From Bradyrhizobium genosp. L (GTDB taxonomy: Bacteria > Pseudomonadota > Alphaproteobacteria > Rhizobiales > Xanthobacteraceae), in contig NZ_CP061378.1 of the NCBI RefSeq assembly GCF_015624485.1, positions 6,386,001-6,450,000 on the forward strand: a stretch of DNA of 64,000 nt, in the 5' to 3' direction. Numbering within the stretch: position 1 is the stretch's first letter; each line of letters starts with the position of its first letter. The position numbers and the translations under genes are program-made. This document shows positions 38,808 to 46,625 of this stretch, one piece after another. The notes under the pieces were generated by a model. The model saw only the letters and a list, made by a program, of their open reading frames with translations. It made no database searches and had not been told where the DNA came from.

Positions 38808-39268
38808 CGCATTACCCTCTGCCGGTGAAGCCAGGCCTGGTGGCGCGCTTTCGTATATGGACGCGGATTTTCGTTGACAGACAAACGGTTATGAACGTGA
38901 TGCCAATGATCAGGCGCGACGTCGGCGGGATCGATGCCGAGCACCTCAACGGCATCGGTGATTTGCAGCACGCGCTCGACCTTCGGCCAGCCTGACAGGC
39001 GCAGCAGAATCTCTCCGCCGGGTGTCACATAAGGGACGGTCGAGCAGCGCTGTCCCCGAGCGACTGCGCGCAAGATGTCGATCCGCGAAATGACCGTTCC
39101 AAAGTCGTTGGACGTCCAGCGAACGAAACCAAAGATGCTGCCTGGCGCGAATGACAGGACACGTCGGTGGCGAGCAATCTTCCGTTCCTCGACGATGCAG
39201 CCGAACCGAATGCGGTTCTCGATACGCTTCTCGAGCCACAGCACTTCCACTTCGGTGAGATCGCTCAT
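38804..39268 (-). CDS. DUF2840 family protein
   Basis: From the ATG at 39268 the product has 154 residues, starting MSDLTEVEVLWLEKRIENRIRFGCIVEERKIARHRRVLSFAPGSIFGFVRW and ending KARHQAWLHRQRVMR. This is the DUF2840 family, always found next to traF in this ICE type. Function unknown. A parA gene normally precedes it; here only about 290 bases separate it from repA. Confidence 0.85.
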   Translation of the reverse strand: MSDLTEVEVLWLEKRIENRIRFGCIVEERKIARHRRVLSFAPGSIFGFVRWTSNDFGTVISRIDILRAVARGQRCSTVPYVTPGGEILLRLSGWPKVERVLQITDAVEVLGIDPADVAPDHWHHVHNRLSVNENPRPYTKARHQAWLHRQRVMR

Positions 39269-39487
39269 GCCGCCGCTCCCGGAGACGGGAATGGAGAGCC
39301 GTAAGCATTGGCGGCGGCGAAGCACCTATGCGGCTTCCGCCGACAAGGAGGATTGACGCCCCGCGGTTGCCAGTCGCGTGCGATGCAGTTTCCAGCTTGG
39401 TCCGTTAGAAGAAATCCGAAGGATTTCTGGTTAGTAAAGTTAGAACGGCTGGAAAGCGCGGAGATACAAGCTCTTAAGCTCGATTTC

Positions 39488-39552
39488 GGTCCCCGATAGC
39501 ACGAGGACTGGGTCCCCGATAGCACGAGGGCTGCGGTCCCCGATAGCACGAG
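39488..39552. repeat. Three direct repeats of 18 bp behind repA (iteron-like)
   Basis: GGTCCCCGATAGCACGAG occurs at 39488-39505, 39511-39528 and 39535-39552, i.e. with periods of 23 and 24 bp, about two helical turns. The last copy ends 6 bases before the repA stop codon region at 39558. Spaced direct repeats beside a replication initiator gene are the hallmark of iterons bound by Rep proteins, so this is a candidate origin or autoregulation site. Confidence 0.6.
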
Positions 39553-39557
39553 CTGAT

Positions 39558-40442
39558 TCATAGGTTTTCCTCCGAATTTGGAATGAGACCGCGGCGGCGC
39601 AAGCGTGCCGTTAAGGGATCAATAGGCGGCGTAGGTGCGAAGTTCAGTCGTTCGCTGCCGTTCCGGTCGCGCGTGAGCACGAGCTGATAGCCGGGCAATG
39701 TCTGGCGCTGGACGATCTGGCGCACGTCGTATGCAAAATGTTTGAGCGGCGAGAGGCTGCCGGACTTGGCATGGAGATGCACAAGATCGAAACTCCAGCC
39801 GCCCTCCTGCCGACCGCCGTGCTTGCGCACAAGACGGTACAGCCAGCGCTCAAGTCCGCCCGTCAGATCGAAATAGGCGCGATCGATCGTGAGCACGAGC
39901 GCGTCGTCGATGACGCCGGCATAGAACCAATCAGGCAGGATCAGTTCGAGCCCGAATGGACGTCCGTTTGCATCCGCTGTCTCCTTCCACTCGTTGATCC
40001 AGGAGAAGCGATGCCGTCGTCGCTCTGTCGGCTGGCGGATCGATGTCAGCACGGTCGTTGACTGAAGTCTGTCGAGACCAGCCTTCAGCCGATCATAGTC
40101 GCGCACGCTGGTGCCGCGGCCGACAAACGTCAGAATCTCGTATGGCGTCGCAGCCATCAAGCGCGAAGTCTTCAAGCCCGCGTCTCGCGCTTCAACGATC
40201 TGCGACGCAGCCCAGATCAGGACATCTGCATCCCAGATGGTCGCCATGCCGTGTTCCGGCACCGCTTCGACACGAATGGCGATTGCGCCCGCGCGGAAAT
40301 CGATCGGCACAACGCGTTTGGTCTTTGCCAGCGAAAAGAACGGATATGCCATCAAATCCTGCGCGTCGCGCGGCGCGAGATCGCCGGGCAGCGCACGAAA
40401 CAGTTCCAGTTGATGACGTTCGGAAAGTGGTTTGCGTCGCAT
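39558..40442 (-). CDS. repA: Replication initiator protein A
   Basis: The product from the ATG at 40442 has 294 residues: MRRKPLSERHQLELFRALPGDLAPRDAQDLMAYPFFSLAKTKRVVPIDF, then RLMAATPYEILTFVGRGTSVRDYDRLKAGLDRLQSTTVLTSIRQ, to LRRRGLIPNSEENL. This is the RepA family of IncW/rhizobial ICE type with two winged-helix domains. It suggests that the excised element can replicate. The 18-bp repeats behind it are likely binding sites. Confidence 0.9.
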   Translation of the reverse strand: MRRKPLSERHQLELFRALPGDLAPRDAQDLMAYPFFSLAKTKRVVPIDFRAGAIAIRVEAVPEHGMATIWDADVLIWAASQIVEARDAGLKTSRLMAATPYEILTFVGRGTSVRDYDRLKAGLDRLQSTTVLTSIRQPTERRRHRFSWINEWKETADANGRPFGLELILPDWFYAGVIDDALVLTIDRAYFDLTGGLERWLYRLVRKHGGRQEGGWSFDLVHLHAKSGSLSPLKHFAYDVRQIVQRQTLPGYQLVLTRDRNGSERLNFAPTPPIDPLTARLRRRGLIPNSEENL

Positions 40443-40465
40443 CGCCAGTGCTCTTTTCCTGACGA

Positions 40466-40747
40466 TCAGCGACGTTCCTGGCCCGCATACGGGCGCAAGG
40501 TCGGATGCTTCTTGGCAGGCAACACGGTCCCCTTGCCGGGATCGGACGTCGACGTTTTGGCGCCGAGATCGGCCCATGCCTTCAGGTCATCGAGCGCGTA
40601 AACGACGCGACCGCCGATCTTCCGGTAGGTCGGCCCGGTGCCGTAGGTGCGGTGCTTTTCCAGCGTCCGGCCGGAAAGACCGAGGAATCGCGCGGCTTCG
40701 GGCGTGCGCAAGTATCGCGGCGGCAAGCCGGCGTTCGGATCGGGCAT
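40466..40747 (-). CDS. AlpA-like helix-turn-helix DNA-binding protein
   Basis: The 93-residue product, starting MPDPNAGLPPRYLRTPEAARFLGLSGRTLEKHRTYGTGPTYRKIGGRVVYALDDLKAWADLG, is a MerR/AlpA-type winged helix as used by excisionases and ICE regulators. It lies 23 bases upstream of repA and downstream of the DUF2285 gene in the same direction, so it may control repA or excision. Confidence 0.85.
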   Translation of the reverse strand: MPDPNAGLPPRYLRTPEAARFLGLSGRTLEKHRTYGTGPTYRKIGGRVVYALDDLKAWADLGAKTSTSDPGKGTVLPAKKHPTLRPYAGQERR

Positions 40748-40881
40748 TTGAGAAGCTCCGTGACCATCTGGAGCGCCGGTGCGAACAGCGGCGCGTCGAC
40801 GGTCACCATCGCGGAGAAGGGCCGCGAAGGGGGATGCCGATGTTTGCGGGGTACGTTTTCGATACCCCCTGACTGCAGGTG

Positions 40882-41653
40882 CTATTTGTCCTTGCGCTTG
40901 GGACGCAGCAATTCGCGATAGCGGCCGCGCATCAATGCGAGGCCGCCTTGAACGAGGCGAATCGTGCGATTGCGCAGGTCGTGCGTTTTCCAGGCGCGAT
41001 CGGGGATACGCTTTTTGCCAAACAGATGTTCGGCAATTACACGGTAAGTGCTTCCGGCCGCGTGCGCGTCGAGCGCGCGGATGGTGGCGCTTAATCGCTC
41101 GCGTCTCTGTTTGGACAGCTCGTGAAAGGCCGGTCCCGGCCTGCGCCCATGCATCGCTCGCCACAGCCGTCGGGCTGCATAAGCGCGTGCATCGAAATCG
41201 CCATCAAACGGCAACTCCGCCACATAGTGGGCGCCGATCGCTGGCGGCTCTTTCAGCCAGACACGATGCTCCACTGCGCCGACACGAAGGATGGCGTGCC
41301 ATCCATCGGCGGCGCGCCGTACCCGCCCGGCTGCAAGATCTAGCAGTGGCTGAGGTGTGCCACCGTTGAAGGGCAACGCGACCGGCGCGACTGGAACGAC
41401 AGTCGGCAGGACCTCGGGCGCCCAATAGATGACCTGCTGGCCAAAGGACCCATGCGGCTCATGTGCGAAAGCAGATACCCCATCTCCTCCGGAATTCCGG
41501 CGTCACTTCAGCGTCGCTATCGTTTGCGATCATCGCCTCGTAGTCGCGTTGGTAGTCGACATTGCGGCGCAGGCATTCCCAGGCGATGTCGGTGATGTCA
41601 GCTTCTTGTAGACTCTTGTAAGACTCCGGCGACCGCCAGTCGAATTCAGGCAT
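40882..41653 (-). pseudogene. DUF6499-DUF2285 ICE regulator, one frameshift
   Basis: The N-terminal part (MPEFDWRSPESYKSLQEADITDIAWECLRRNVDYQRDYEAMI to RRRWGICFR) is the DUF6499 domain. The DUF2285 part follows in another frame: QQVIYWAPEVLPTVVPVAPVALPFNGGTPQPLLDLAAGRVRRAADGWHAILRVG to LLRPKRKDK. One extra base near 41455 breaks the gene of about 257 residues. These proteins are found in ICEs near the regulator genes and resemble FseA-like activators of excision, so the defect may freeze the element. Confidence 0.75.
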
Positions 41654-41815
41654 TGCTTCCGCCCCATTGCACAAAGCTAAGGATTGCGGCGCAATAATTC
41701 TGATCGATTGGGTTGTAGGAAGCCCCTACTTTGGCACCACGTGGTGCACTGGGATGACCACCGATCAGCCGAAGAAAATTGTGTTCTCGACAGGCATAAC
41801 GCCGGTGGATTTTTT

Positions 41816-42088
41816 CTATTTCGAGCCAGCACCGCGCAAGAGACGTCCTTGTTCTGTAACCCACTTAGCGCGCTTAAGATGAGTCAGGTATGCGTTGCGC
41901 GCGCGATCGGGTTCCTGCTCCGGATCGATATGCAACACTATTCGTGCGATCTCCCTCCAGTCGGCCCCCTCGCTTTCGGCCTGCAAAAGACGCGTGTACG
42001 TCACGACGTGCTGCTCGTCATAGACCGTCAGCGCCGAATCGGTCGGCGCGACATCCGCGACGTCAGGGTCTAGCTCCGGCTTCGTCAT
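41816..42088 (-). CDS. DUF2285-type small ICE protein
   Basis: The 90-residue product starts MTKPELDPDVADVAPTDSALTVYDEQHVVTYTRLLQAESEGADWREIARIVLHIDPEQEPDRARNAYLTHLKRAKWVTEQG. Related proteins in this position of rhizobial ICEs are annotated DUF2285 and act as regulators. It is divergent from the XRE regulator gene with a 162-base spacer that holds a clear operator. Confidence 0.75.
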   Translation of the reverse strand: MTKPELDPDVADVAPTDSALTVYDEQHVVTYTRLLQAESEGADWREIARIVLHIDPEQEPDRARNAYLTHLKRAKWVTEQGRLLRGAGSK

Positions 42089-42199
42089 GAGTATCCCAGC
42101 AAACGGCGAATGATTCTAATCTATCGAGGCCCTCGTACAATCCCGCAGGTCTCACTTTAGCCCCATTCCGACTCCTGCGGCCAGCGAAGGAGCCCTAAT

Positions 42200-42231
42200 A
42201 CATATTATAGGAGATAAACCTCATAGTATGT
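42200..42231. promoter_or_regulatory. Near-palindromic operator in the divergent promoter region
   Basis: ACATATTATAGG (42200-42211) and CCTCATAGTATGT (42219-42231) form an imperfect inverted repeat with a 7-base centre. It is AT-rich in an otherwise GC-rich sequence and lies 20 bases before the XRE gene start. It fits the site of the XRE repressor, controlling its own gene and the divergent DUF2285 gene. Confidence 0.55.
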
Positions 42232-42250
42232 AAAGCCGCAACTTGCGCGT

Positions 42251-42502
42251 ATGGACATGCGCAAGTTGGTCGGGCGGAATTTCGCAAGACTGCGGAAGCA
42301 GAAGCGCTTCACGCAGGAGAAATTCGCCGAAGCGTCCGGCTTCACGCAGCAATATATCAGTGACCTGGAGCGCGGCCGCCGTAATCCAACTGTCGTAACC
42401 CTGTTTGAACTCGCCAGCACATTGGGCGTCAGCCACGTCGATCTCGTCCTGCCTGACGAAGAGGCGCGCGCCGAACGAACAAAGTCTTCCAAACGGAAGT
42501 AA
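42251..42502 (+). CDS. XRE-family transcription regulator
   Basis: The 83-residue product begins MDMRKLVGRNFARLRKQKRFTQEKFAEASGFTQQYISDLERGRRNPTVVTLFELASTLGVSHVDLV, a complete Cro/C1-type helix-turn-helix, and ends in a basic tail. Small XRE proteins of this kind act as ICE repressors or activators. It is the only plus-strand gene inside the ICE core. Confidence 0.9.
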   Translation: MDMRKLVGRNFARLRKQKRFTQEKFAEASGFTQQYISDLERGRRNPTVVTLFELASTLGVSHVDLVLPDEEARAERTKSSKRK

Positions 42503-42724
42503 TTGGATCTGAGCAGCCCATCTCAATAGTGGTAGATGCTTGCTTTCGCGAGCCGAGCAGAAGGCTCTGCGAGCGCCGGACACGGCACGCGTCATCGCCG
42601 CCGGGCCGGCTTGCCGACCGGCGGCGATGGATAGGCTAGAGGGGCAGACCGAATAGCCGATAAGGGGGCAGAGCGGCTCGATCTGCCGGAGTCTTCACTG
42701 CGAGATGCGCGCCTGAGATTGAGA

Positions 42725-42752
42725 AGCCCCGCCCGGCGGACCGGACGGGGCT
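42725..42752 (-). terminator. Hairpin behind DUF736 gene
   Basis: AGCCCCGCCCGG (42725-42736) and CCGGACGGGGCT (42741-42752) form a 12-bp stem with one position that is a G-U pair only in the minus-strand transcript, and a 4-base loop. The stop of the DUF736 gene is 14 bases away. A pyrimidine-rich TTCTC follows on the minus strand. This is a good intrinsic terminator. Confidence 0.65.
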
Positions 42753-42765
42753 CTGTTGGCGAGCC

Positions 42766-43086
42766 TCAGTCGCCGTTCTTGCGCGGCCGCGACCAGATCA
42801 GGGTGTAGCCGTCACCTTCCTCGTCGTCGAACAGGTTCGCGTAGATCGGCGCGTTGAACGAGGGATCGTCGAGCTTGAGCGAGAGGTAGTCGCGGCCCTC
42901 CTCGGAACGCTTCGACCAGGCGGCCCCGATCTCGGCCCGGCCGACGAAGATGCGGTGGCTCGGGGCATTCTCGTTGGAGCGGTTGGTCTCGGGCACGATC
43001 CGAACGCCCTTGGTCTGGAGGCTGAGGGTGACGATCTCGCCCTGGAAGTCGCTGCCGACCTTCTTGAAAGAACCGATGTTAGCCAT
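42766..43086 (-). CDS. DUF736 family protein
   Basis: The 106-residue product starts MANIGSFKKVGSDFQGEIVTLSLQTKGVRIVPETNRSNENAPSHRIFVGRAEIGAAWSKRSEEGRDYLSLKLDDPSFNAPIYANLFDDEEGDGYTLIWSRP. DUF736 is a constant part of rhizobial ICEs and plasmids with unknown function, perhaps DNA binding. An AAGGAG site precedes the ATG. Its leader contains a conserved long hairpin shared with the DUF2493 gene. Confidence 0.92.
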   Translation of the reverse strand: MANIGSFKKVGSDFQGEIVTLSLQTKGVRIVPETNRSNENAPSHRIFVGRAEIGAAWSKRSEEGRDYLSLKLDDPSFNAPIYANLFDDEEGDGYTLIWSRPRKNGD

Positions 43087-43257
43087 GTTACTTCTCCTTG
43101 CTGTTTCGAGCCGCGACCACCGCGGCCTCGATGGCGATCTACAGGCCGAAGACGATCGACGACGCACCCGCCCGCGGGCCGGAGCGCAGCGAAGGACGCC
43201 AGCGGGGCGACTTTCTTGTTTCGCGAGGAATGGGCGTAGCCCAGGGGAAGAAAGTCG
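43087..43257 (-). ncRNA. Structured mRNA leader of the DUF736 gene (shared motif, copy 1)
   Basis: In the minus-strand leader AAGAAAGTCG (43248-43257) pairs perfectly with CGACTTTCTT (43208-43217). Inside lies a second hairpin (TGGGC 43231-43235 with GCCCA 43239-43243) and the sequence CGCGAAAC. Towards the gene, blocks such as CGCTGCGCTCCGGCCC and GATCGCCATCGAGGCCGC are also found in the leader of the DUF2493 gene (45244-45427). The stem differs between the copies only by paired changes, which supports an RNA structure. Possible roles are cis-regulation or binding of an ICE protein. Confidence 0.6.
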
Positions 43258-43615
43258 ACACACGGCGTTGCGTTCAGGCGATCGAGGCGCAGCCGCTCTT
43301 CGGCCAGATCAAGCCATCAAGAGGCCACGGGGTCCGTGCGCTAAACAGCATCCTCGGAAGAAGTCGTGGCGAATATCGGTTGTGCTGCACAAGAAGTCGC
43401 TGCGTTCAGGCGAAGGGACGGAAACAAAAGCGAAGGAATAGGTCGGCTCGACTGCCTTGAACAATCCGCGATGAGATGCCCCTGCCGGCGTTGCCTCGTG
43501 CCGGGACGTCAGGCGTTAGCTAGCAATCGTTTCGGAACGGGCCGCACCATCGATGATTGATCACACGACCACCAACGCTTCGACCATAGAGAACCTCGCC
43601 CGACGAGATAGAGGC
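43258..43615. other. Intergenic region, no gene seen
   Basis: Upstream of the structured leader no coding frame is convincing. It should hold the promoter of the DUF736 transcript. Confidence 0.4.
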
Positions 43616-44092
43616 TTATCCCTGCCGCGTCGTGGCAGTGAGAGCCGGCTGAGATCCGTTCGGCAAAGCCTCGGCCGGTCGCAGGGGGTCGGCAAAGATT
43701 GTCATCCGCGTCCAGGCCGTGCCGCCGACCGCTATAGCGCCGATCCAGACAAACGCGTCGCGCCATGGCAATGAAGGCACTCCAATTTGCGATAAGCCAT
43801 GAACGACGTTATAGCCCGCGACGGCCGCCGGAACAGCAAAAGCGGCGGCGATCACGGCACGAAGAAGCGTGGATCGAGTCAAAGCAAACGCCGTTTGCCC
43901 AATGAAGAGAGTGAGCACACCTGCAATAATGGCGACACAGAACGCTATGGCGACACCCGCGCCACCGTGTATCGCTGCCAGCCATGCAGAAAGCGCAACG
44001 AAGAATGGAAACGCATAGATAGCGAGTGTGAAAATCAGCCAGCAGAACAGGCCGATGCCAAGCATATTGAGAATGAGTCCAAGGATAAGCAT
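43616..44092 (-). CDS. Unknown inner-membrane protein of the ICE
   Basis: The 158-residue product has four to five membrane helices (LILGLILNMLGIGLFCWLIFTLAIYAFPFFVALSAWLAAI, then GVAIAFCVAIIAGVLTLFIGQTAFAL, then LLRAVIAAAFAVPAAVAGYNVVHGL and AFVWIGAIAVGGTAW) and a short polar C-terminus. It is found in related ICEs between DUF736 and DUF2493 genes. GGAG lies before the ATG. Function unknown. Confidence 0.7.
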   Translation of the reverse strand: MLILGLILNMLGIGLFCWLIFTLAIYAFPFFVALSAWLAAIHGGAGVAIAFCVAIIAGVLTLFIGQTAFALTRSTLLRAVIAAAFAVPAAVAGYNVVHGLSQIGVPSLPWRDAFVWIGAIAVGGTAWTRMTIFADPLRPAEALPNGSQPALTATTRQG

Positions 44093-44310
44093 GGTGGTGG
44101 CTCCACGACAAAAGATATGACGGTCGCGCCTTCCACCACTACCACGGCGCGGTTGAGACTATAACGAAGACAAGCGGCTGCGGGAACAATTATCCTCTTT
44201 GGCCGTGCACGACAAAAGAACAACCACTCTGCTTGCCTCAAATCGGCGGAGTTTAAGAGAACTGCAGTCGTGTGAGTTGCTTAGATGAGGAAGCGCCGGT
44301 GGAGCGGCGC

Positions 44311-45243
44311 TTACGCGCCGCCAAACTTCCAGACGGGAACACCGAGCTTCTTCGCCTTGTCGGCAAGGTTGTCCTGTATCCCGGTGCCCGGGAAGTGCAT
44401 GACGCCGATCGGAAGCGCCGCGAGCATGGCGTCGTTGCGCTTGAACGGAGCTGCCTTGGCATGCTTGGTCCAGTCCGGCTTGAATGCGATCTGCGGAACC
44501 CTGCGGTTAGCGGCCCATTTGGCAACGATCAGTTCGGCGCCCTTCGGCGAGCCACCATGGAGAAGCACCATGTCCGGGTGCTTGGCGTGGACCTTGTCGA
44601 GACGGTCCCAGATCAGGGCGACGTCGTTGAAATCGAGTCCGCCGGTGAGCGCAATCTTGGGTCCCGATGGCAACATCGTCTCGGTCTCCGCGCGGCGCTT
44701 GGCTACGAGGAAATCGCGGCTGTCGATGACAGCGGATGTGAGTGCGCGATGATTGACCAGTGATCCAGTGCGGGGGCGCCAGGGTGAGCCGGTGTGAACC
44801 TCGAATTGGTCTGTTGCCAGGTCGCGGAACAGTTCCATGGCGTTGCGCCGTTCGATCATCGTGATGCCTTCAGCCGTGAGCCGTTCCAGTTCGACTGACC
44901 GCACCTCCGAGCCATTCTGCTCGCGCTGGCTCTTCTGCTGCGCCTGTTCGTTGTCGTCGAGTTCGCGCTCGATGCGACCCGTGGCGCGGTGAAAGAGGTT
45001 GACGGTCGACCAGAGCAGATTCTCGAGGTCGGGTTCGAGTCGGGTGTCGCTTAGGGTCGCCACGAAAGCGTCGAAGATATCGGCGATCGCGCCAGCGATG
45101 ATTTTGGCTTCGGGTAACGGCCTCGGATCGGGCTCGTCGTGGAAGGGACGGTGGCCGTAGAGCTGAAGCTCGTTGAGCGCATGAACGGTCGGGGATGAAC
45201 TGTGCTGCGGTTTGAACTCGGCATCGTCGTGCTCGGTCGTCAT
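44311..45243 (-). CDS. DUF2493 domain protein (SLOG-like nucleotide-binding fold)
   Basis: The product from the ATG at 45243 has 310 residues. The C-terminal 110 residues (KIALTGGLDFNDVALIWDRLDKVHAKHPDMVLLHGGSPKGAELIVAKWAANRRVPQIAFKPDW and MHFPGTGIQDNLADKAKKLGVPVWKFG) are DUF2493, a Rossmann-like fold related to SLOG domains that bind nucleotides or ADP-ribose derivatives. The N-terminal 180 residues are polar and helical. It is a standard gene of this ICE type. Its leader has the shared long hairpin. Confidence 0.9.
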   Translation of the reverse strand: MTTEHDDAEFKPQHSSSPTVHALNELQLYGHRPFHDEPDPRPLPEAKIIAGAIADIFDAFVATLSDTRLEPDLENLLWSTVNLFHRATGRIERELDDNEQAQQKSQREQNGSEVRSVELERLTAEGITMIERRNAMELFRDLATDQFEVHTGSPWRPRTGSLVNHRALTSAVIDSRDFLVAKRRAETETMLPSGPKIALTGGLDFNDVALIWDRLDKVHAKHPDMVLLHGGSPKGAELIVAKWAANRRVPQIAFKPDWTKHAKAAPFKRNDAMLAALPIGVMHFPGTGIQDNLADKAKKLGVPVWKFGGA

Positions 45244-45427
45244 GGTGAGAGGTCCTTTGCCGGATTGACCGCGTCCATCGCGGCCTTCGTGGCGATCACC
45301 AGACGGCGGGCGAAACGGACCAGAACCCGAAGCGCAGCGCAGGGCCGGAGCAAAGCGGAGGATGGCAGGGAGGCGGCTATTTTGTTTCGCGATGCAAAGG
45401 CGCGTAAGCGCCGGCGGAAAATAGCCG
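45244..45427 (-). ncRNA. Structured mRNA leader of the DUF2493 gene (shared motif, copy 2)
   Basis: AAAATAGCCG (45418-45427) and CGGCTATTTT (45374-45383) are perfect complements enclosing a second hairpin (GGCGC 45399-45403, GCGCC 45408-45412) and GCGAAACA. Compared with copy 1 the outer stem differs at three base pairs, each compensated on the opposite arm. The part nearest the gene shares GCTCCGGCCC and GATCGCCACGAAGGCCGC-like blocks with copy 1. The two downstream genes are unrelated, so the leader is conserved for itself. Confidence 0.6.
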
Positions 45428-45560
45428 CACCTCTGCCATTGCCGGACCGGACCGCCTGCCGTCCGATCGCCCTCTAGAAGGCCGGGGACGCGGGCTCTGT
45501 CCGGCAACGCTGACCTCGAGCTGACTGGCGGTGACGAGAGCGCGTTCAAAGCGCTTGCTG

Positions 45561-46625
45561 TTATCCCGCGACGGTCGTCGTCGAAGGAACGAAGCGGACA
45601 ACGTCCTGTGGCACAAGCTGTAAGCGCAAGGCCGCCTCAAGTTTTTCAGCGCCCAGCGTGCGCAGATCTTCGTTGAAGTCATCGAACCTGGGCGACAATG
45701 TGAACCTGGGCGACAATGTGAACGCCTCGATGCCCGCCGCTTCTGCGCGTTTCGTCAAGGTCATCGCGGCGCCCTCTCCAGCTAGATCGGCGTCGCGTGC
45801 AATGTACAGGCGGCGCACCGTCAGTGGGAGGAGCATGGCGGCGAGATGGTTGGCAGAGAGTGCCGCGGCCATCGGCAAAGTCGGCAGCACACAGCGAAGC
45901 GAAAGCATGGTCTCGATACCCTCACCTGCTGCGAGCACATCGTCAGCAGAACCAAAACGGACGGCGTTGCCCAGGAGGTCGCCCATGGCGCGTCGCGGCG
46001 TGTCGATCGGCGCCTTGCCGCGACCGGACGGGTCAAGCCAAGTGCGGTGCACGCCCGTGATCCGGCCGTCGAGGTCGGTGACACGGGCAATCATCGCCGG
46101 CCAGACTTCAGTCGGCGAGTCGTCGTTCACCCGGTAATAGCAGCGCGGATGGAAGCGCAACGCACCTTCGTGATGCACGGATGGAATGCCTCGTCGGCGC
46201 AAATAGGCTTCGACAACAGTTCGGCTGATCGACTGCGACATGCCGAACAGTCGCCGCGCTGCCTCTCGGGATCCGGGCAGGGCCTTGGTGTGTCCGGACA
46301 TCCATTCGGGGGGAGGATCGGGCCGAGGCAGCTTCAAGAATCGTCGCGCCTCGTTGGCAACATCGCGGAAATCAAGCAACCCGCAACTCTCACGGATAAT
46401 ATCGAGCAGGTCGCCATGCTCGCCGGTCGCCGCGTCCGTCCACTTGCCCGCAGGTCCTTTGGTCGATGCAATCAACCGCACGAACATGGAGCGCCCGGGT
46501 GTATTTCTGCTATCGCCGACCAGCCAATAACGGCCCTGGCGACGGCCGTTGGAGAGGTAGTGCCGACACACCGCCTCCGCCTCGCGTGCGAGGCGGAGCG
46601 CCAATTCGGAAGCATCGCGGGGCAT
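45561..46625 (-). CDS. Toprim-domain protein (DUF7146-like)
   Basis: The 354-residue product starts MPRDASELALRLAREAEAVCRHYLSNGRRQGRYWLVGD, the DUF7146 zinc/primase-like N-terminus, and has a Toprim core: VLAAGEGIETMLSLR (Glu) and RRLYIARDADLAGEGAA (DxD). Toprim proteins of this group are thought to act in ICE DNA primer synthesis or replication. Its ATG overlaps the helicase stop (TAATG). A tandem 18-bp duplication near the C-terminus (45684-45719) repeats the residues TLSPRF. Confidence 0.88.
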   Translation of the reverse strand: MPRDASELALRLAREAEAVCRHYLSNGRRQGRYWLVGDSRNTPGRSMFVRLIASTKGPAGKWTDAATGEHGDLLDIIRESCGLLDFRDVANEARRFLKLPRPDPPPEWMSGHTKALPGSREAARRLFGMSQSISRTVVEAYLRRRGIPSVHHEGALRFHPRCYYRVNDDSPTEVWPAMIARVTDLDGRITGVHRTWLDPSGRGKAPIDTPRRAMGDLLGNAVRFGSADDVLAAGEGIETMLSLRCVLPTLPMAAALSANHLAAMLLPLTVRRLYIARDADLAGEGAAMTLTKRAEAAGIEAFTLSPRFTLSPRFDDFNEDLRTLGAEKLEAALRLQLVPQDVVRFVPSTTTVAG

